Source of the DNA: Icerya purchasi
Lineage: Eukaryota; Arthropoda; Insecta; Hemiptera; Monophlebidae
Length of the DNA stretch: 64,000 bases
Assembly: GCA_039619475.1 (NCBI GenBank)
Contig: CM077115.1
Coordinates: 42,976,685-43,040,684, forward strand
Direction: 5' to 3'
Both the position numbers and the translations under genes were made by a program. Shown here one piece after another: positions 10,187-22,733 of the stretch (positions within the stretch are counted from its first letter, which is position 1; each line of letters opens with the position of its first letter). The notes beneath the pieces were generated by a model, which saw nothing but the letters and a program-made list of their open reading frames with translations, was not told where the DNA came from and made no database searches.

Positions 10187-13130
10187 GCCTTTATGCAAGA
10201 TATGCAGATCGGTACAGGGCCGAGTTCTCATGAATGGGCGCGCACAGCTAACGTTCAATTATTGTATTATTATATAGAAATTAATTGAATAAACCAGCAT
10301 TACCTGCATTCAGGAAGGTATAATTAGATTTTCATCAACGTGATCTATTCATCTATATGGGATTTTGTATAGCACAATTTTAAGATTTTCTTTATTTGTT
10401 TTATGTTTACTGCATCCAGCATTTTTGATAATTCTGTTGCAGACACATCTCATCTGAAACCTATCTTTTTTTAAGTTTCGTATTTCTTTCATTTTTAGAA
10501 TATGTTTTACTAGTGTTTTATAGATGAGTTTCCATACATGTCAGATTTAGAGAAACGTTAATTTTAATTAGAGGTACTGTTTTTGTGCCACAAAACATGC
10601 TTTTTTCATACAATCTATATGCCTTGTACATCATACGATTTTGTTTCATAAATATTTTTACCTTAATCATACTCAATCATTGACATTCGTGTAATTTACA
10701 CGAAGAAATGCTCTACAGAATTCAGTTTATGAAGCTATTCCCAAAATGTGCCAATACAATTAGATTATTTCAAATGATTGTAATTTCTTAATTTAGACAC
10801 TGAGAAAGCAGTGACAGAACAAGCATTATATCAAATTTGTGGTAACTTTTAAAAGCCGAACACTATTCAATATCAATGTAGAGAGAAACTTTTTATTTTT
10901 CTTCGAAAAATAAAGAGAAAATTTTCAGGTCTTATATAAGTAAATGATTGATTTTAGACATTAATATTTTAAGGTTATAAATACACATGGTTATCTTGAT
11001 ACATGTCATATCGAATAAAAAAACAAAGCTTTTTGTTACACGCTTTTAATTGATTTATTTTGTCTTTTTAATCAAAGAAACCGAAATTTCATTTCACTCT
11101 ACAGAATAAGTGAATAAATTTAAGTCATGATCGAAAAATTCTGCATTGTTAAAATTCATCGCAAAAGTTACATATTTACCTTGATAGTAATAAACATTTC
11201 GAATGATGCGATTTTAAAAAAATTTACCGTCAAAAAATTCATATCGACCCCGTGATTAATTTTAATTTTTATAATCTGGTAAATTAATCTTCTGATATAA
11301 ATATTAGCATAAAAGTTTGTGAAAAACAAAACACATCAGATTATAAAAAGGACCTTTCCCTTACTTTTAATAAAATATATACTTTCACTTTTATACGATA
11401 AATTAAATTCATAGACTATTCAAAAAATTTGAAACATTTTATGATTTCATTCAGGTGCTTTCTTTATCGAATATTTATTATTGAAAAAAAAAAATAAAGA
11501 ATTTGTTCCATTTCGTAATAAAATATAAATTAAAGAATGAACGATAAAAAAATAAAACCAGTTCTAAAAAAATCGAACACCAGATTCGTAATATTTTTGA
11601 TTAAATATATACTGCTATTCGGGATATTCAACTAAAATTTGTATAATTTCATCGCTTATTGGTAAATGGAAATTATCCGAAAGAAAAAAAAACTAACAAC
11701 AGTTCCGTAATCCTTATTCTGTTATTTAAAATGTTTTAGTAATTACATAAACAGCATCGCCGTTAGATACTCTAAATATTAAAGAATATATATGGTATTC
11801 GAATTAATTCTACTCTACCTTTTTTTTCCTTATTCACTGAAGTACACAAATTTAAATACAAACTGCTAATTTATGAATTGCAAATTATATCATTAATAGT
11901 ATATTTTTACATAGATATAATTCGCAACTAACACTAACCAAAAATGTGCAAAAAAAAGAAAAAGGGAAAAAAATTTTGATTCTATGAAATCTTTGGAAAG
12001 AATATATACACATTACGATGTTATTTATATAAACATTCTCTACTAATTTTATAATTTAAAAAATATTGAATACTATAATTTATCTTACCACCTTGCTTTC
12101 GTACAGGCATTTTCATTGATATGCTGTGTAATTCAAAATTTAATTACGAAAAAAAACAGTCGTTATTTTCCCGCTGATTCTTATCAAACAAGCAGTCTGA
12201 TTTCTCATAGATACAGACATTTCAAAACGATAATAAATTTAATATCTTAACGTTTAAGTACAAGCAAAAAAGTCCAAAACAACTTAACTTTGAACTACTA
12301 AAAATTTAAAACAACTTATTTACCACCGAATTAACAACACAACCAACACTCAATACTGCGACAGTATACTAATTTAGAAATCGAAATTTACTGTAAATTT
12401 ATCTCGGAATAAGAACTATAGATCAAAAATGCGATATTACTGATCATTGACCACCAAAGTACGTATTCCAGTATACCCAAAACAAATTTCTATTAACATT
12501 CCTCAATTTACTACTTATTTTACAGAAAATAACAAATATTTAAATTTATAAATGCAGAAAGCAATATAAAATTAAAAAACTATTATATTTAAATCCTATC
12601 TATTTAATAAAAGAAAAAAAAAGTAACAGTGCAAAAACTAGATGGCGAAATTTTATTTATAACATTTGTTTTTTCAATTAATGAATAAATATTAATTAGT
12701 AATTTTTTTAGAGAGCAACGTTTGAAATATAATGCTAATAAAAGAAAAGAAAACACATAGTTACACATTGTAAAAAGAAACAATATTTCTAAAAGATAAG
12801 CCTCCTAAAATTATAATAACATTTAAAATTTTAAAATACAAAGCAAAATAATGTTTTAATATACTAATTCAGTTTAACTAATTTTTCTCAACATTTTTGT
12901 TTTTCATAAATCATTTTTGTATTTTTTTAAATTATCAATAGTTAAAATATTACAGCGGGGTACTTTTAAAAATATACAAAAATTATTTCTTGGTATTATA
13001 TAAATACAAATTAATTAATAGAGAAAGCAGATATTTTACTAAACGTAAACTTAAAAACGTTTTAAAACTATGTAGTTATTTTTTAAAAAGGATGTATTAA
13101 AATAAATGGCTGAATTTTTTGTTTTTTAAA
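10187..13130. other. AT-rich region, nothing recognised
   Basis: About 2.9 kb with no ORF above 60 codons, no tandem array and no inverted repeat that I could see. Confidence 0.5.
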
Positions 13131-13798
13131 TTTTTTAATAGCTAAACTGCACCCAGCTAATGATAGTTATTTAGCAATTATTTTTAATATTTCGTGCATA
13201 TAGCCTGAATAGCAGCCTACCCAGCGGTAGGTGCTAAAAAAGAAATTTTATTATAACTTCTATCCTAGACTAGATCCATTGGATGGATTCTATCAAGCTG
13301 CTAAACTTCTTCCTTCCTCCTATGCTATTCGAAGGAGCTGTACAACATTTTTTTTATCCAGTTCATAGACATTCACAATTGTTTGAAGGTTTTTTTTTTA
13401 AATGTGGATATATCTTCCAGCAACAGAAGTAAAGCTATGCCATTCCAGTCGTATTTATTTAAAAATAACTTATCTATAAAATAACTATTTATGCGTTCTG
13501 AGTGCAATGATGTTATATATTTACTCAGCATAGCGTATTTAAAACACTTTTGATGCTATACTGGTTGTCAGTAGAACATCTGATAATGTATGTGACAAAA
13601 CATTGCAATGATTGAAATGAATTTCCAGATATTTAATTTTCTTTATTGACCAGCTAGATTTTGATGCTGCTTGAACATCAGTGAGGCTAATAATTTTCCT
13701 GCAATCATCCTTATACCATATGAGAAAGTTACCACCATGAATACTTAATTGTGCACTTTATGAATGACATTAATAAATTTACAAATTATATGAGTAAA
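13131..13798 (-). other. Possible decayed minus-strand coding sequence
   Basis: On the minus strand about 13550-13750 reads continuously (FLIWYKDDCRKIISLTDVQA and on) before stops appear. Composition is less AT-biased than its surroundings. I do not recognise the product; a relic of a retroelement or pseudogene is possible. Confidence 0.2.
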
Positions 13799-13799
13799 A

Positions 13800-14065
13800 A
13801 CTTGAATTCAGGGAAATACACATCTAACTGCTTCAATGGAAAGCACACAAATCAACAAACACCTCTCTGACACTCCCTTTTATAATAAATTGGCCCGAAA
13901 ACTTTACATAAAGCAGTATTAATTACAATAGGTACAACTTGAACGCAGAGGAAAACATATCTAATCACTTCAGTAGTCAGCACACAAATCAACAAAAAAT
14001 CCCCTAATACTTTCTTTTATGCTAAATTGAACAAAGACCTGACGCAAAGTAATTTGTTTTAATCA
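13800..14065. repeat. Diverged tandem duplication, about 137-bp period
   Basis: A unit starting ACTTGAATTCAGGGAAATAC at 13800 recurs as ACTTGAACGCAGAGGAAAAC at 13937. Both contain GCACACAAATCAACAAA and end near TTTTATRMTAAATTG. The two copies are clearly diverged, by my reading roughly three quarters identical. Confidence 0.75.
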
Positions 14066-15689
14066 CTTAAACATAAATAATGTTGGGAAGTAGCTTACTA
14101 CTATCAAAGGGAATTTGACTTGAGGTTCAAAAACTATAATTAAAGTTAAAATCTAACCAACTTTAACATCATGGATTCTTTATGAATATCATTTTAACAT
14201 TATTGCATTAAATTACGCCCACTCCTACCTGCTGGATGTTCTGTCATATATCCATATCATTCTTGTACAGTGAGAATTTACTCCACCAGACTTTACACAA
14301 GTAGGGTGAAGAAATTTGAATTAGCGAGTGTTTCACAAGAATTGATAATTTAGTGGACCCACATATGCGTAGAAGCCATCTTAAGGATAAAAACTTGAGC
14401 CAGTATGATTCATAAGAAAAGATTCTTTTGGCTAACTCATAGCCTATAACCGGCATTGTATCATCAAACAACACGGATAAAATAAATAATAATGAAATGA
14501 CTAAAGCGATATTTTGTAGAATTAATACATGAGAAATATTAAAAATTAGGTAGAAAACACAACTGTAGATTACAACAGCGATTAAGAAGGTTGCATTAAG
14601 GAAAATAAATTAAAGGTGCCCAGAAAGGAAAAATAATATAAAAAAAGGTTTAAAATAAGAGAAAATAGCAAATATCTAATGAACATAGCTTGTACCGCAT
14701 TTTACTTTGAGATAACTGTTTAGCAAACAAATATTTTAACTGCAAATTTGAGACGGTTAAAAAAAACTGCAGCAAAATGGCGAGGATATTGAGGTTATCT
14801 GAAAATTATGCAGGCGATTAACTCTGTATAGTGTAACAAAAAGAAAAAAAAAAGAAAACATTAAAATGCATATTAGAGTGTAAAAATCACTAATCAGACA
14901 TTGGAAAAAAATTACGGCATAAATGTAGCTTTCTATAAATAATATGAATCGTTATTGTCAATGTAATAACGTTTTTGGTAAGATATCGCTCCATGAAAAG
15001 AAATTAACTGTGCTTATTTTATTAAAAAAATTGATTATAAGAGGTGTATCACTCCATTTTTTTTACAATAATAGCGCACTCTCCGGATGGTGTTAAAGAA
15101 AAGTAATTACAATAAATGTATTGCTTATATCAATATTAAACATTTAGATCTGTAAATAAGATAATTCCAAAGAGTAAATATTCTAAAATCTCCCTGTTAG
15201 TAATGATATATTTTTACAAAAATAAAGAAGAATAGGAGTGAAATACAGGATTGAAAATTCCATCTATTTAGTTTTACAGAAAAAAAATAATAAAACTAGT
15301 GTAATTATAAAGTGTACAATAAAATAAAAAAATAATACATTAATAATCACTTATAAAACAAGCAAACTATGATATAATCTCATACTAAAAAAAAAAAATA
15401 GAATGTAGAAACGCTGGATTTAACAGGTAAGTATGTTGATTATACAAATAAAAAAGAATAAAAATCAATAAAGACCTAAAAATAAAATTAATTTACTCAT
15501 ACAAAAAAAAATAATTACAAAAATAATAAAAAACAATAAATAACAATAAACAAGCATGGAGATAACTTCTGACTACATCATCAAGGTTACGTCAAATAGA
15601 GTACAGCTCAACAAATACTTTTGTTTCATTTATAAACAAGAAATACCAGATGATTAAAATTTACATTTACATTCATATTTTACTCTGTC
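14066..15689. other. AT-rich sequence without a supported gene
   Basis: A 76-codon minus frame at 14244-14474 has no recognisable motif. The remainder is A-rich with scattered oligo(A). Confidence 0.4.
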
Positions 15690-16084
15690 ACTTCTTCCAT
15701 AGTTCGCCTTCATTTTAATCATAGCCTGTTCTCGGCTTCTCGTTTCTGCTTTGCTCTTGTTCAACCTCCTTTGTGTTCTTTTCATCTTCCTACCTTAAAT
15801 GTCACCTCGTACTATTCGAATGTTCCTTAATTTCCACAGAACGCGCGATCTTTTATTCCAATTTGCTTAGCCTTGGCCTCCCTACTCCTTACAGTGCCTT
15901 CTACATTCTCACTTTTCCATCTCCTTCTGTTTTTCCTTTGTTAGCCGCTTTCATTTCTTCGGTCTCTAATCGTTTTTTGATATAACTCGTCGCTCTATAT
16001 GTCTTTTTATTCTTCTAATCTTTTGTGTTGGGTGAATGTCCTGTGCTGACGTGCCCATAAAATAATAATAAAAAAAAAAAAAAA
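15690..16084 (+). mobile_element. 5'-truncated LINE, 3' end with A-rich tail
   Basis: The translated segment LLSLGLPTPYSAFYILTFP (about 15870-15925) matches LLRLGLPTPYCGFYILSFP of the minus-strand LINE at 20725-21603, so both are copies of one RNase H-bearing LINE family. Only the last part of the ORF and the 3' UTR remain. The copy ends AAATAATAATAAAAAAAAAA at about 16055-16084, a retrotransposition tail. A frameshift near 15800 and lack of upstream domains make it dead. Confidence 0.8.
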
Positions 16085-16175
16085 CTTTGTTTATGTGTAT
16101 ATATGTTACCAGCAATGAATGAGGTAGGCATTCTATAGAGTGACTAGGCAATGTATGTAATTTTTAGAGTTTTGT

Positions 16176-16990
16176 ACACATATGACATATGGAATCCTAA
16201 TAAGATGGTTCAGAAACGGCAAAAATATCTAATAAAAATCAATAACTTACAAACAATTCGACTTATAAACTTCAAAATTAAATCATAAGCTACAATTACA
16301 ATATTCTTTTAGACTATTTATAACTTCAAGCTAACCGATTACCTTAGGCGGTAAAAAACCCAAAAAAACCGTCAAGAATACATAATAAAGATTTTAAAAC
16401 CACCTCAAAAATCACTTAAAAATTCATAACTCATCACCAGATAACCCTTTAAAAGTGAAATTCAAAATATAAAATAAAACGCGGAAGCTCTTTCGTATAA
16501 TCAAAAAATCACGCTTAAAAAATTATTTAAACCCTCCGTTTTGAACCAAAAACAGCAAAAGAAGAAAGTTCACATAAGTAATAGCCTGAGTAACAAATCT
16601 CGAACGTATTCATAAAGAACCACTTCATAGGAAAAATATAACCGAGCTTACAATTTTATATTCAGAGCCTTGGGGCACTAAAAGCTCAAAAGTTTTGAAA
16701 AAAATATTTTTTTTTCGAGTATGTGATGTATTGTTGTAAATATCGCTATTTGTCAGGAACGAAGCTGTATTTTATTTCTTTACCAATACTTTCGAAGTTG
16801 ATGAAAAGTTTTAAAAAATGTGAAGGATTATGTGTCCTTCCATCCTTTGCGCTGTAAAAAATCGGATTTCTTTGTTTTGAATTTTACATATATAAATGTA
16901 AATTACAATTATCTTTAACTTAACATACGGAATTCTTAAAGCATGAAAAATCATATTTGACTGAACTTGTTTATTTTAGTCTATATATGA
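16176..16990. repeat. Unclassified dispersed repeat A, copy 1
   Basis: This approximately 0.8 kb copy starts at ATGGTTCAGAAACGGC and ends near TTGACTGAACTTGTTTATTT. A second copy is split over 18160-18407 and 19933-20720, and its 3' 100 bp alone recur at 53445-53545. Shared blocks include CACTTAAAAATTCATAACTC and AAAGCTCAAAAGTTTTGAAA. No ORF or terminal inverted repeat is evident, so its class is unknown. Confidence 0.78.
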
Positions 16991-17294
16991 AATAAAATTT
17001 TTCTTAACTACAAACATTTGCTTATTAAATGTATTAAGTTTTTAAGCATTATACAAAATAGCTTGAGTATATGACAAAAATTCAATATAGAATAATTTGT
17101 TATAATAATTTTTAACAAAATATAATAAATTATTCCGTTTTCTCCTTTGCTGATGCTTTATATAATATTTAAGCACTTTATAAATTTGCAAAGGAGGTAT
17201 ATATTATTTAAAAAATATAAATATCTCATGTTTTGATTGAAATCGCAAAATGGCATTCTACAGAATGTCTGAATTTTATATATTGCTAGTAACA

Positions 17295-17314
17295 TTATAT
17301 ATATATATATATTA
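17295..17314. repeat. Short (TA)n microsatellite
   Basis: An alternating AT tract of about 20 bp. Confidence 0.85.
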
Positions 17315-17444
17315 GAGGTAAGAAAAAATAGCAATAGCTGCAACAATAACAATGCTATTTTAGAATAGCACTAGCAGTTGCTATTCGTTTATCCAAATAG
17401 CTACAATTGTTAGTTTATATTGTGCATGTATTACAAATAGCGAA

Positions 17445-17768
17445 GGACGTCGCCAGCCGATGAGCCGGGGGGGGGCAAGATAAGTTGCCAGCCAATGAGC
17501 GGGGTAGGGGCAAGATGATAAAAAGAGGATATGAGTTATACGAAAAATAAAATTTATTGCAAAGGCTTAATATTTTATTAAACAAGAATAAAACCTTAAT
17601 TAAAACATAATTTTTGTGGGTTTCTGGCAGATTGTTCCACTTTATTATAAAAGTCAAATTATCCATGATTACGCGCTTATGATCACTCATCATGGCCAGT
17701 TGATTAAAAAGTTCCAAAGCTCCGGGGGGGGGTAACTACCTCCTGCCCCCTTTCGCCAGGCGACGTCC
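17445..17768. mobile_element. Small TIR element (GGACGTCGCC termini)
   Basis: It begins GGACGTCGCC and ends GGCGACGTCC, a perfect 10-bp inverted pair, with G/C-runs just inside each end as in the hAT MITEs of this window. The body is about 324 bp. It sits within a further imperfect inverted repeat: AGCACTAGCAGTTGCTA at about 17370 and TAGCAACTGCTAGTG at about 17797. No target duplication was resolved. A 100-codon frame across it (17415-17717, minus) is not recognised. Confidence 0.6.
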
Positions 17769-17869
17769 ATGCAATTAGCATTTCTATTCCATTTAGCAAC
17801 TGCTAGTGTAAATGTTAGTGCTATTTAAATACTATTGCGATTTCAATGCTATTATTAGTTTAGTTTGAC

Positions 17870-18130
17870 TTATTATTATTTAAAAGTAGAGAAATGAACC
17901 AAAGTATTTGGAAATTATGAATTTTTATGTAATAAAAAAAACATTAACTTATAGTATTTTGTACCAGTACAGTGAAAAAAGAAATATAAATAATACATGA
18001 GAGATTAATTATCTTTGAATAAAGGCAAATTGCATTTATTGCACTTACATATATATAATAAATCTAATAATAAATTAAAATGTTAAATTATTATTATAAA
18101 AAAAAAATGAATCAATAATTTGATCACATA
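17870..18130. repeat. Dispersed repeat B, copy 1
   Basis: It is similar to 45500-45775: both read TAGTATTTTGTAC, AATAAAGGCAAATT, TTACATTTACAYRTAT-like sequence and TCAATAATTTGATCAC/TCAATAATTTAATCAC in the same order. AT-rich, no ORF. Confidence 0.65.
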
Positions 18131-18159
18131 CTACATGATTCTGTACATATATAATGTAG

Positions 18160-20720
18160 ATGGTTCAGAAATTACAGAAGTATTAAATAAAAATGAATAA
18201 TTCACAAACGGATTCACTTATGAACTTCAAAATTTGATCATAAATTACACTTAAAATTATCTTTAAGACAATCTATAACTTCAAGCTGACCGATTACCCT
18301 GCCCCCCCCCCCCCCCCCCCCACCGTCAAGGATATATAGTATGGAATATAAAACGAAATCGAAAATCACTTAAAAATTCATAACTCATCACCAGATAAAA
18401 CTTTACTTTTTTTATTTTTTATTTTACAAATATAAATCTAGGCGCCAGGGTTATTGCAGCACCTAGACCCACTGGAAGTTACAAAATGCAGTGCAGTTTG
18501 TTGGATACTGCAAAATTCAACACTGCCCGAATACAGTCCGGATCGTTTGACAACAGACGGTGGGGTGATGTATAGATAGAAGTATGGCAAGTATGCCGGC
18601 ACCATTTCAGCAGATGCTCTATGGTTGGCGAGGCCATGAACCTGCATAGAGGACAGGAAAACGGAGGGGGAGCTCCTTCAAAGACATGGTTGTATGACAG
18701 TGCAGTGTGCCTCAGGCGCAGTCTCAACAGAATCGAGTAATCCCTACGTGAGATGGGAACATGGGTCGATGTTCGACTTTATGGACCTGAACCAGGTTGG
18801 TTATTCTGATCATAGTGTGCTCCACTCTTCAGAAAAGTGCATTAGAAAGACTGATGGTCCTAATTGAGACAGTACAGCGTTGAACGGCATCGAGCTAGAT
18901 AGAGTTGCCCTAGCAGCCAGGTCAACCCGCTCATTGCTAGGAATCCCATCATGGTTAGGGACCCACAAGAATATGACATATACATTAGATCGTGAAAATT
19001 TGAATAGCAATTTCTTTTATTTTAGTCAGTAGAGAATTTCAACTGTCCGGGCTTTCGATGGCTTTGATAGATTGAAACGAGTCTGTAATAAGAAGGGAAT
19101 TTTGAGACGCTGGGCTGGAAGAATATGTCTTGAGACAAAGAAGGATCCCAAATGTTTCTGCCTCTAAAACAAAACAGTAGTCGTTTAGATGCTCGATGTA
19201 CATTACGCCTCCAATTTCATAAGCGCATGCAGTTGGTGAAGGAGAATTAATGGGACTCACTTTAGCTGTGTCTATATACGCGTGAATGTGGTTAGGGAAG
19301 GAAACAAGTTTATTTAGTACTACTTGAGACATGGATATAGAAAGGTTAATCTTAAGAAATCTGCTAAGGTTAAGTTTATAGATGTTGGGACATGATTCCA
19401 GGGCGCTGTAGTGGTCGGATTAACATGATAGTCGCTCCAATTTATGCCTACCTTAGAAAGAAAAATTAAAGCCTTGACCAATGGATCGCCCGAAAAGAAT
19501 GGGAATAGGATTTGCAAATCACTGGTGGAAGATTAGTATGGTAAGGAATAACAAAAATAAGTCCAGTGCGTCCCATGTATGATATGTAAAGAAGTATTAT
19601 GGATAGGATCGATAGATTTTAGAAGTGTTTTATTAGCTGAGTAATATGCCTGGCAACCATATGACAGTTTATTTCAGATAGTGGCTTTATATACTGATAA
19701 CAGCAGTTGCAGATCTATATCGCACTTGTGGTAGGATAAACATTTCAAGATAGACAAGGATTTCATTCAACTACTCTTAAGGATAGATATATGTGGGAGC
19801 CCACGATAATTTCTCATTGAACGTTAGACCCAGGTACTCTATGGAAGGAAGGAATGGGATAGGTACATGTTTTAGGTAGAGGGTGATATTGGGATTGGAA
19901 ATAGGACAAGCTTCTTTAGGAATTGGACAATAGTGAAATTCAAAATATGAAACAAAACACAGAAGCTCTTTCATAAATCAAAAAATTACAGTTAAAAAAT
20001 TATATACTCCCCTCCATTGGCCCTAAAAACAGCAAGCAAATTATGTTCATGTAAACAATAGCTCAAGTAAAAAAGTAGAGAAAACTAGAACTTATCTCAA
20101 ACTTATAAACAAAGGACCGCTTTGTATAAAAACTATAGCCGAGCTTACAACTTTATATTTAGGCCCTCAGGGGGCTGAAAGCTTGGAAGTTTTGAAAAAA
20201 ATACTTTTTTCCCAAGCATGTGATATATTGTTGGAATGATCGTTTTCTGTTGAGAGTGAACTCGTTTTGTAAACTTTCGAAGTTAGCGTAAAGTTCAAAA
20301 AAGAGCAAAAAATGATGTGTAGCCCTCCCTTGCGGCGCAAGTATTATAGTTTAAAATTTTGAACAGGGTTTAAAATATCCACATCTCCATATATTTCTCT
20401 AGTTTGTAGCATCCAGATTTCCGACTTTAAATTGGACCTTTGGGGCACCGAAAACTCGAAATTTTTGAAAAAATATTTTTTTTTCTGGACATGTGATATG
20501 TTAGTAGAAAGATCGCATTTTTGTCGAGAACAAAACCGTATTTCATTTCCTTAATGAAACCTTCAAAGTTGGCAAAAAGTTCAAAAAAGCACAAAAAACA
20601 CATGCTCTCCCTCTTTGCAGTGTGAAAAATCAAATTTCTTTATTTTGAATTTAGTATTATGTAAATGTAAATTAAAGTTATCTTTAACTTAATATACACA
20701 ATCCTCAGCGCATGAAACAT
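18160..20720. repeat. Dispersed repeat A, copy 2, interrupted by a LINE
   Basis: The repeat runs 18160-18407, is interrupted by a minus-strand LINE (18408-19932), and resumes at 19933 (GTGAAATTCAAAATATGA, compare GTGAAATTCAAAATATAA in copy 1). After 20345 it contains a further diverged partial copy (about 20433-20720) of its own middle part, offset by roughly 275 bp. It stops at 20725, where another LINE 3' end is inserted. A long C-run lies at 18303-18320. Confidence 0.75.
18408..19932 (-). mobile_element. 5'-truncated LINE with RT tail and RNase H
   Basis: Minus-strand frames in order give an RT C-terminal segment (IEYLGLTFNEKLSW, about 19830-19790), a linker, and an RNase H domain with AYIDTAK (the first acidic site, normally TDGSK), EAETFGIL, LLITDSF and LLWVPSH-like FLWVPNHDGIPSNERVDLAA. 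A C-terminal Cys/His motif follows (CPLCRF...TIEHLLKWC). Frames change several times, so it is dead. The 3' UTR ends in an AAATAAAAAATAAAAAAAG tail, read as T-rich sequence at 18408-18440. It lies inside repeat A. Close relative: 29085-30140. Confidence 0.82.
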
Positions 20721-20724
20721 CGAG

Positions 20725-21603
20725 TTTTTTTGTTTTTTTTTTTTTAATTTCTTGGGCTCGTCAACCAGGGACCTTTACCCAGAAACAATTAGAAAAGGAA
20801 GGAGTCAATTATACCTTGATACGATCAGATATTATTAGGGGAAAGGAACAGATAATAGGAACAATGTGTGAAGAGGGAAAAGATAGGATATAAAAGCCGC
20901 AATATGGAGTAGGAAGACCAAGTCGCAGCAAACTAAAGTAGAAAGCATAACACTCAGCAGAAGGAAATGAACACTCAAAGAACACATGGTCCGCATCGCA
21001 AACGTGCTCTTCGTTTAAGTAAAGAGGACAATGTGGAGAGGCAATCAACGAAAAACGAAAACGGGAGGAAGGCAACAAAGATGGTTAAGGGGCAGACGAA
21101 TATCCGAGACAACAACAGAATGACGAAGTGTAGGAAACAAAAAAAAACACGGATTGGCAGGAAGATTAGGTTGAACAGTCAGATAAAAAGAACAATTGTT
21201 AGAGAAAGAGGAAACGTACATATTCAACCGAAACCTAAGGTGAAAACCTTTGTACAGCGGAAGTAGAGATTAAACAATGGGACTTTTTTAAAGAAGAAGT
21301 GAGAATAGGCAGCAATCCGAGCCAAGGAGTCGGCCGCTTCATTACCGCAGATGCCCGAATGGCTAGGAACCCACAGCAAATCAATTTGAATGGAATGAAG
21401 GGAAGAAAGAACATGGATAAGTGAGTGTATGCGGAGTATGATAAAATTACAGGAATGATCAGGAAGGGGAGAGCAAATGGCCTGAAAGGTGGTCATGGAG
21501 TCCGACATAATCAAGAATTTGGAGGAAATGTGATTAGAGGAAATGGAAATAATGGAGCGTAGGATAGTCATCAATTCGGCTGTGAATATGGAGCATCTTT
21601 TTT
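20725..21603 (-). mobile_element. 5'-truncated LINE, RNase H and C-terminal part
   Basis: A minus-strand frame begins in an RNase H domain (SIFTAELMTILRS, LIMSDSMTTFQAI, LLWVPSHSGICGNEAADSLAR; the E, D and H/D positions are visible). After a frameshift it continues to VCDADHVFFECSF and LLRLGLPTPYCGFYILSFP. The 3' UTR ends in an A-rich tail, seen as T-runs at 20728-20755. The 5' end joins directly to a truncated mariner transposase at about 21603. It belongs to the same family as 15690-16084. Confidence 0.82.
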
Positions 21604-22290
21604 CTTCCGCCACTCCATAGACGAGCGTTTACTCTCCGGCGTATAGTAGTGTACCCAAGTTTCGTCCGTAGTGAATATTCGCCGCAATAAATTCTCTCCT
21701 TCCTCTTCATACCGCTGCAGGAGACACGTACAAACTTCCCAACGAGTGAATTTCTGTTCAAAATTCAGAAGTCTTGGCACCCATCTGGCTGCAATTTTGC
21801 GATAACCTAGCCGATCATGAATTATTGTCTCAATACTATCTATGCTGATGCCCAATTTGTCGGTCTCCGTCAGCCAAAATGAGTTGTTCGATGGCTTTGA
21901 CGTGTTCATCTGTAATGCTGGTTTTTGGGCGCCGCGCATGTGGTATGTTTGACACCACTTCACGTCCTTTTCGAAACGCGGAACACCACTCGTACACTTG
22001 AGTTTTGGAGAGACACTCGTCCCCGAACTGTTCGCGTAATTTTCGGTAAATTTCCACGGATTTTACGTCGTCTTTGACTAAAAAACGAATAATGATGCGT
22101 TGCGCAACAGACACTGGTACTTCTTTTTCACTCATGGCTCTAACTACACTAAAAAGTGAGGTTACGCGGTTCTAATTGCTCTACACGCTTCGTAACAAAC
22201 CGGTCTAACTGCCAGTGCAACCACTTTTTCCACAATAAATTTTTCGCGCGTTTATTTAAAAATTCCGGTTTATATTTGAACCACCCTCGT
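21604..22290 (-). pseudogene. Mariner transposase, N-terminal half with one terminus
   Basis: The start codon is at 22135 (MSEKEVPVS). The helix-turn-helix region includes SKTQVYEWCSAFRKGREV and is followed, after a frameshift near 21865, by IAARWVPRLLNFEQ, LLQRYEEEGENLL and RRIFTTDETWVHYYTPESKR, which carries the first catalytic aspartate of the mariner DD34D set. The protein breaks off at SMEWR, where LINE sequence begins, so the second and third catalytic residues are absent. Upstream, the element reaches ACGAGGGTGGTTCAAATATA at 22290, next to a TA tract that is a suitable TA target. The missing half was not found left of the LINE, implying deletion or recombination. Confidence 0.88.
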
Positions 22291-22316
22291 ATATATATAT
22301 ATATATATATATATAT
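22291..22316. repeat. (TA)n microsatellite at mariner end
   Basis: An AT alternating tract directly abutting the mariner terminus. Confidence 0.9.
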
Positions 22317-22329
22317 GCATATACATATA

Positions 22330-22733
22330 CTGGCCCGTGCCGGGAATTTTTTTGGGGGGGGGGGGGGGTGAAAATGTTTTTCGGATATTTATTTTATAAA
22401 TAACAATACATTTTTCATTAATATGTATACTATTAATAATTTATATAATTTTGGTTTATGTATTAATAATTTACATAAATGAATTACCGTATAAACATTA
22501 ATAAAAATTACTTATGTTATTGATTATACTCGTAATAAAAAAATTTGCATAAAATATTAATGAAGTACCCAAAAATATGGAGCATATTTTTTCTTTTTTC
22601 TTTTAAAGGTAAGAACACCTTAAAAAATCATCAATATTTATTTTAAATTTTTGATTTTTTTCAAATTTTTGTGTATTTATAATAACTATTTTAGTTCTCA
22701 TGGGGAGGTTTACCTCCCCCCCCAACGCGGCCT

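Noticed and set aside
20967..21266. 99-codon basic plus-strand ORF
   Set aside because: It is antisense to the LINE RNase H and C-terminal region on the minus strand.
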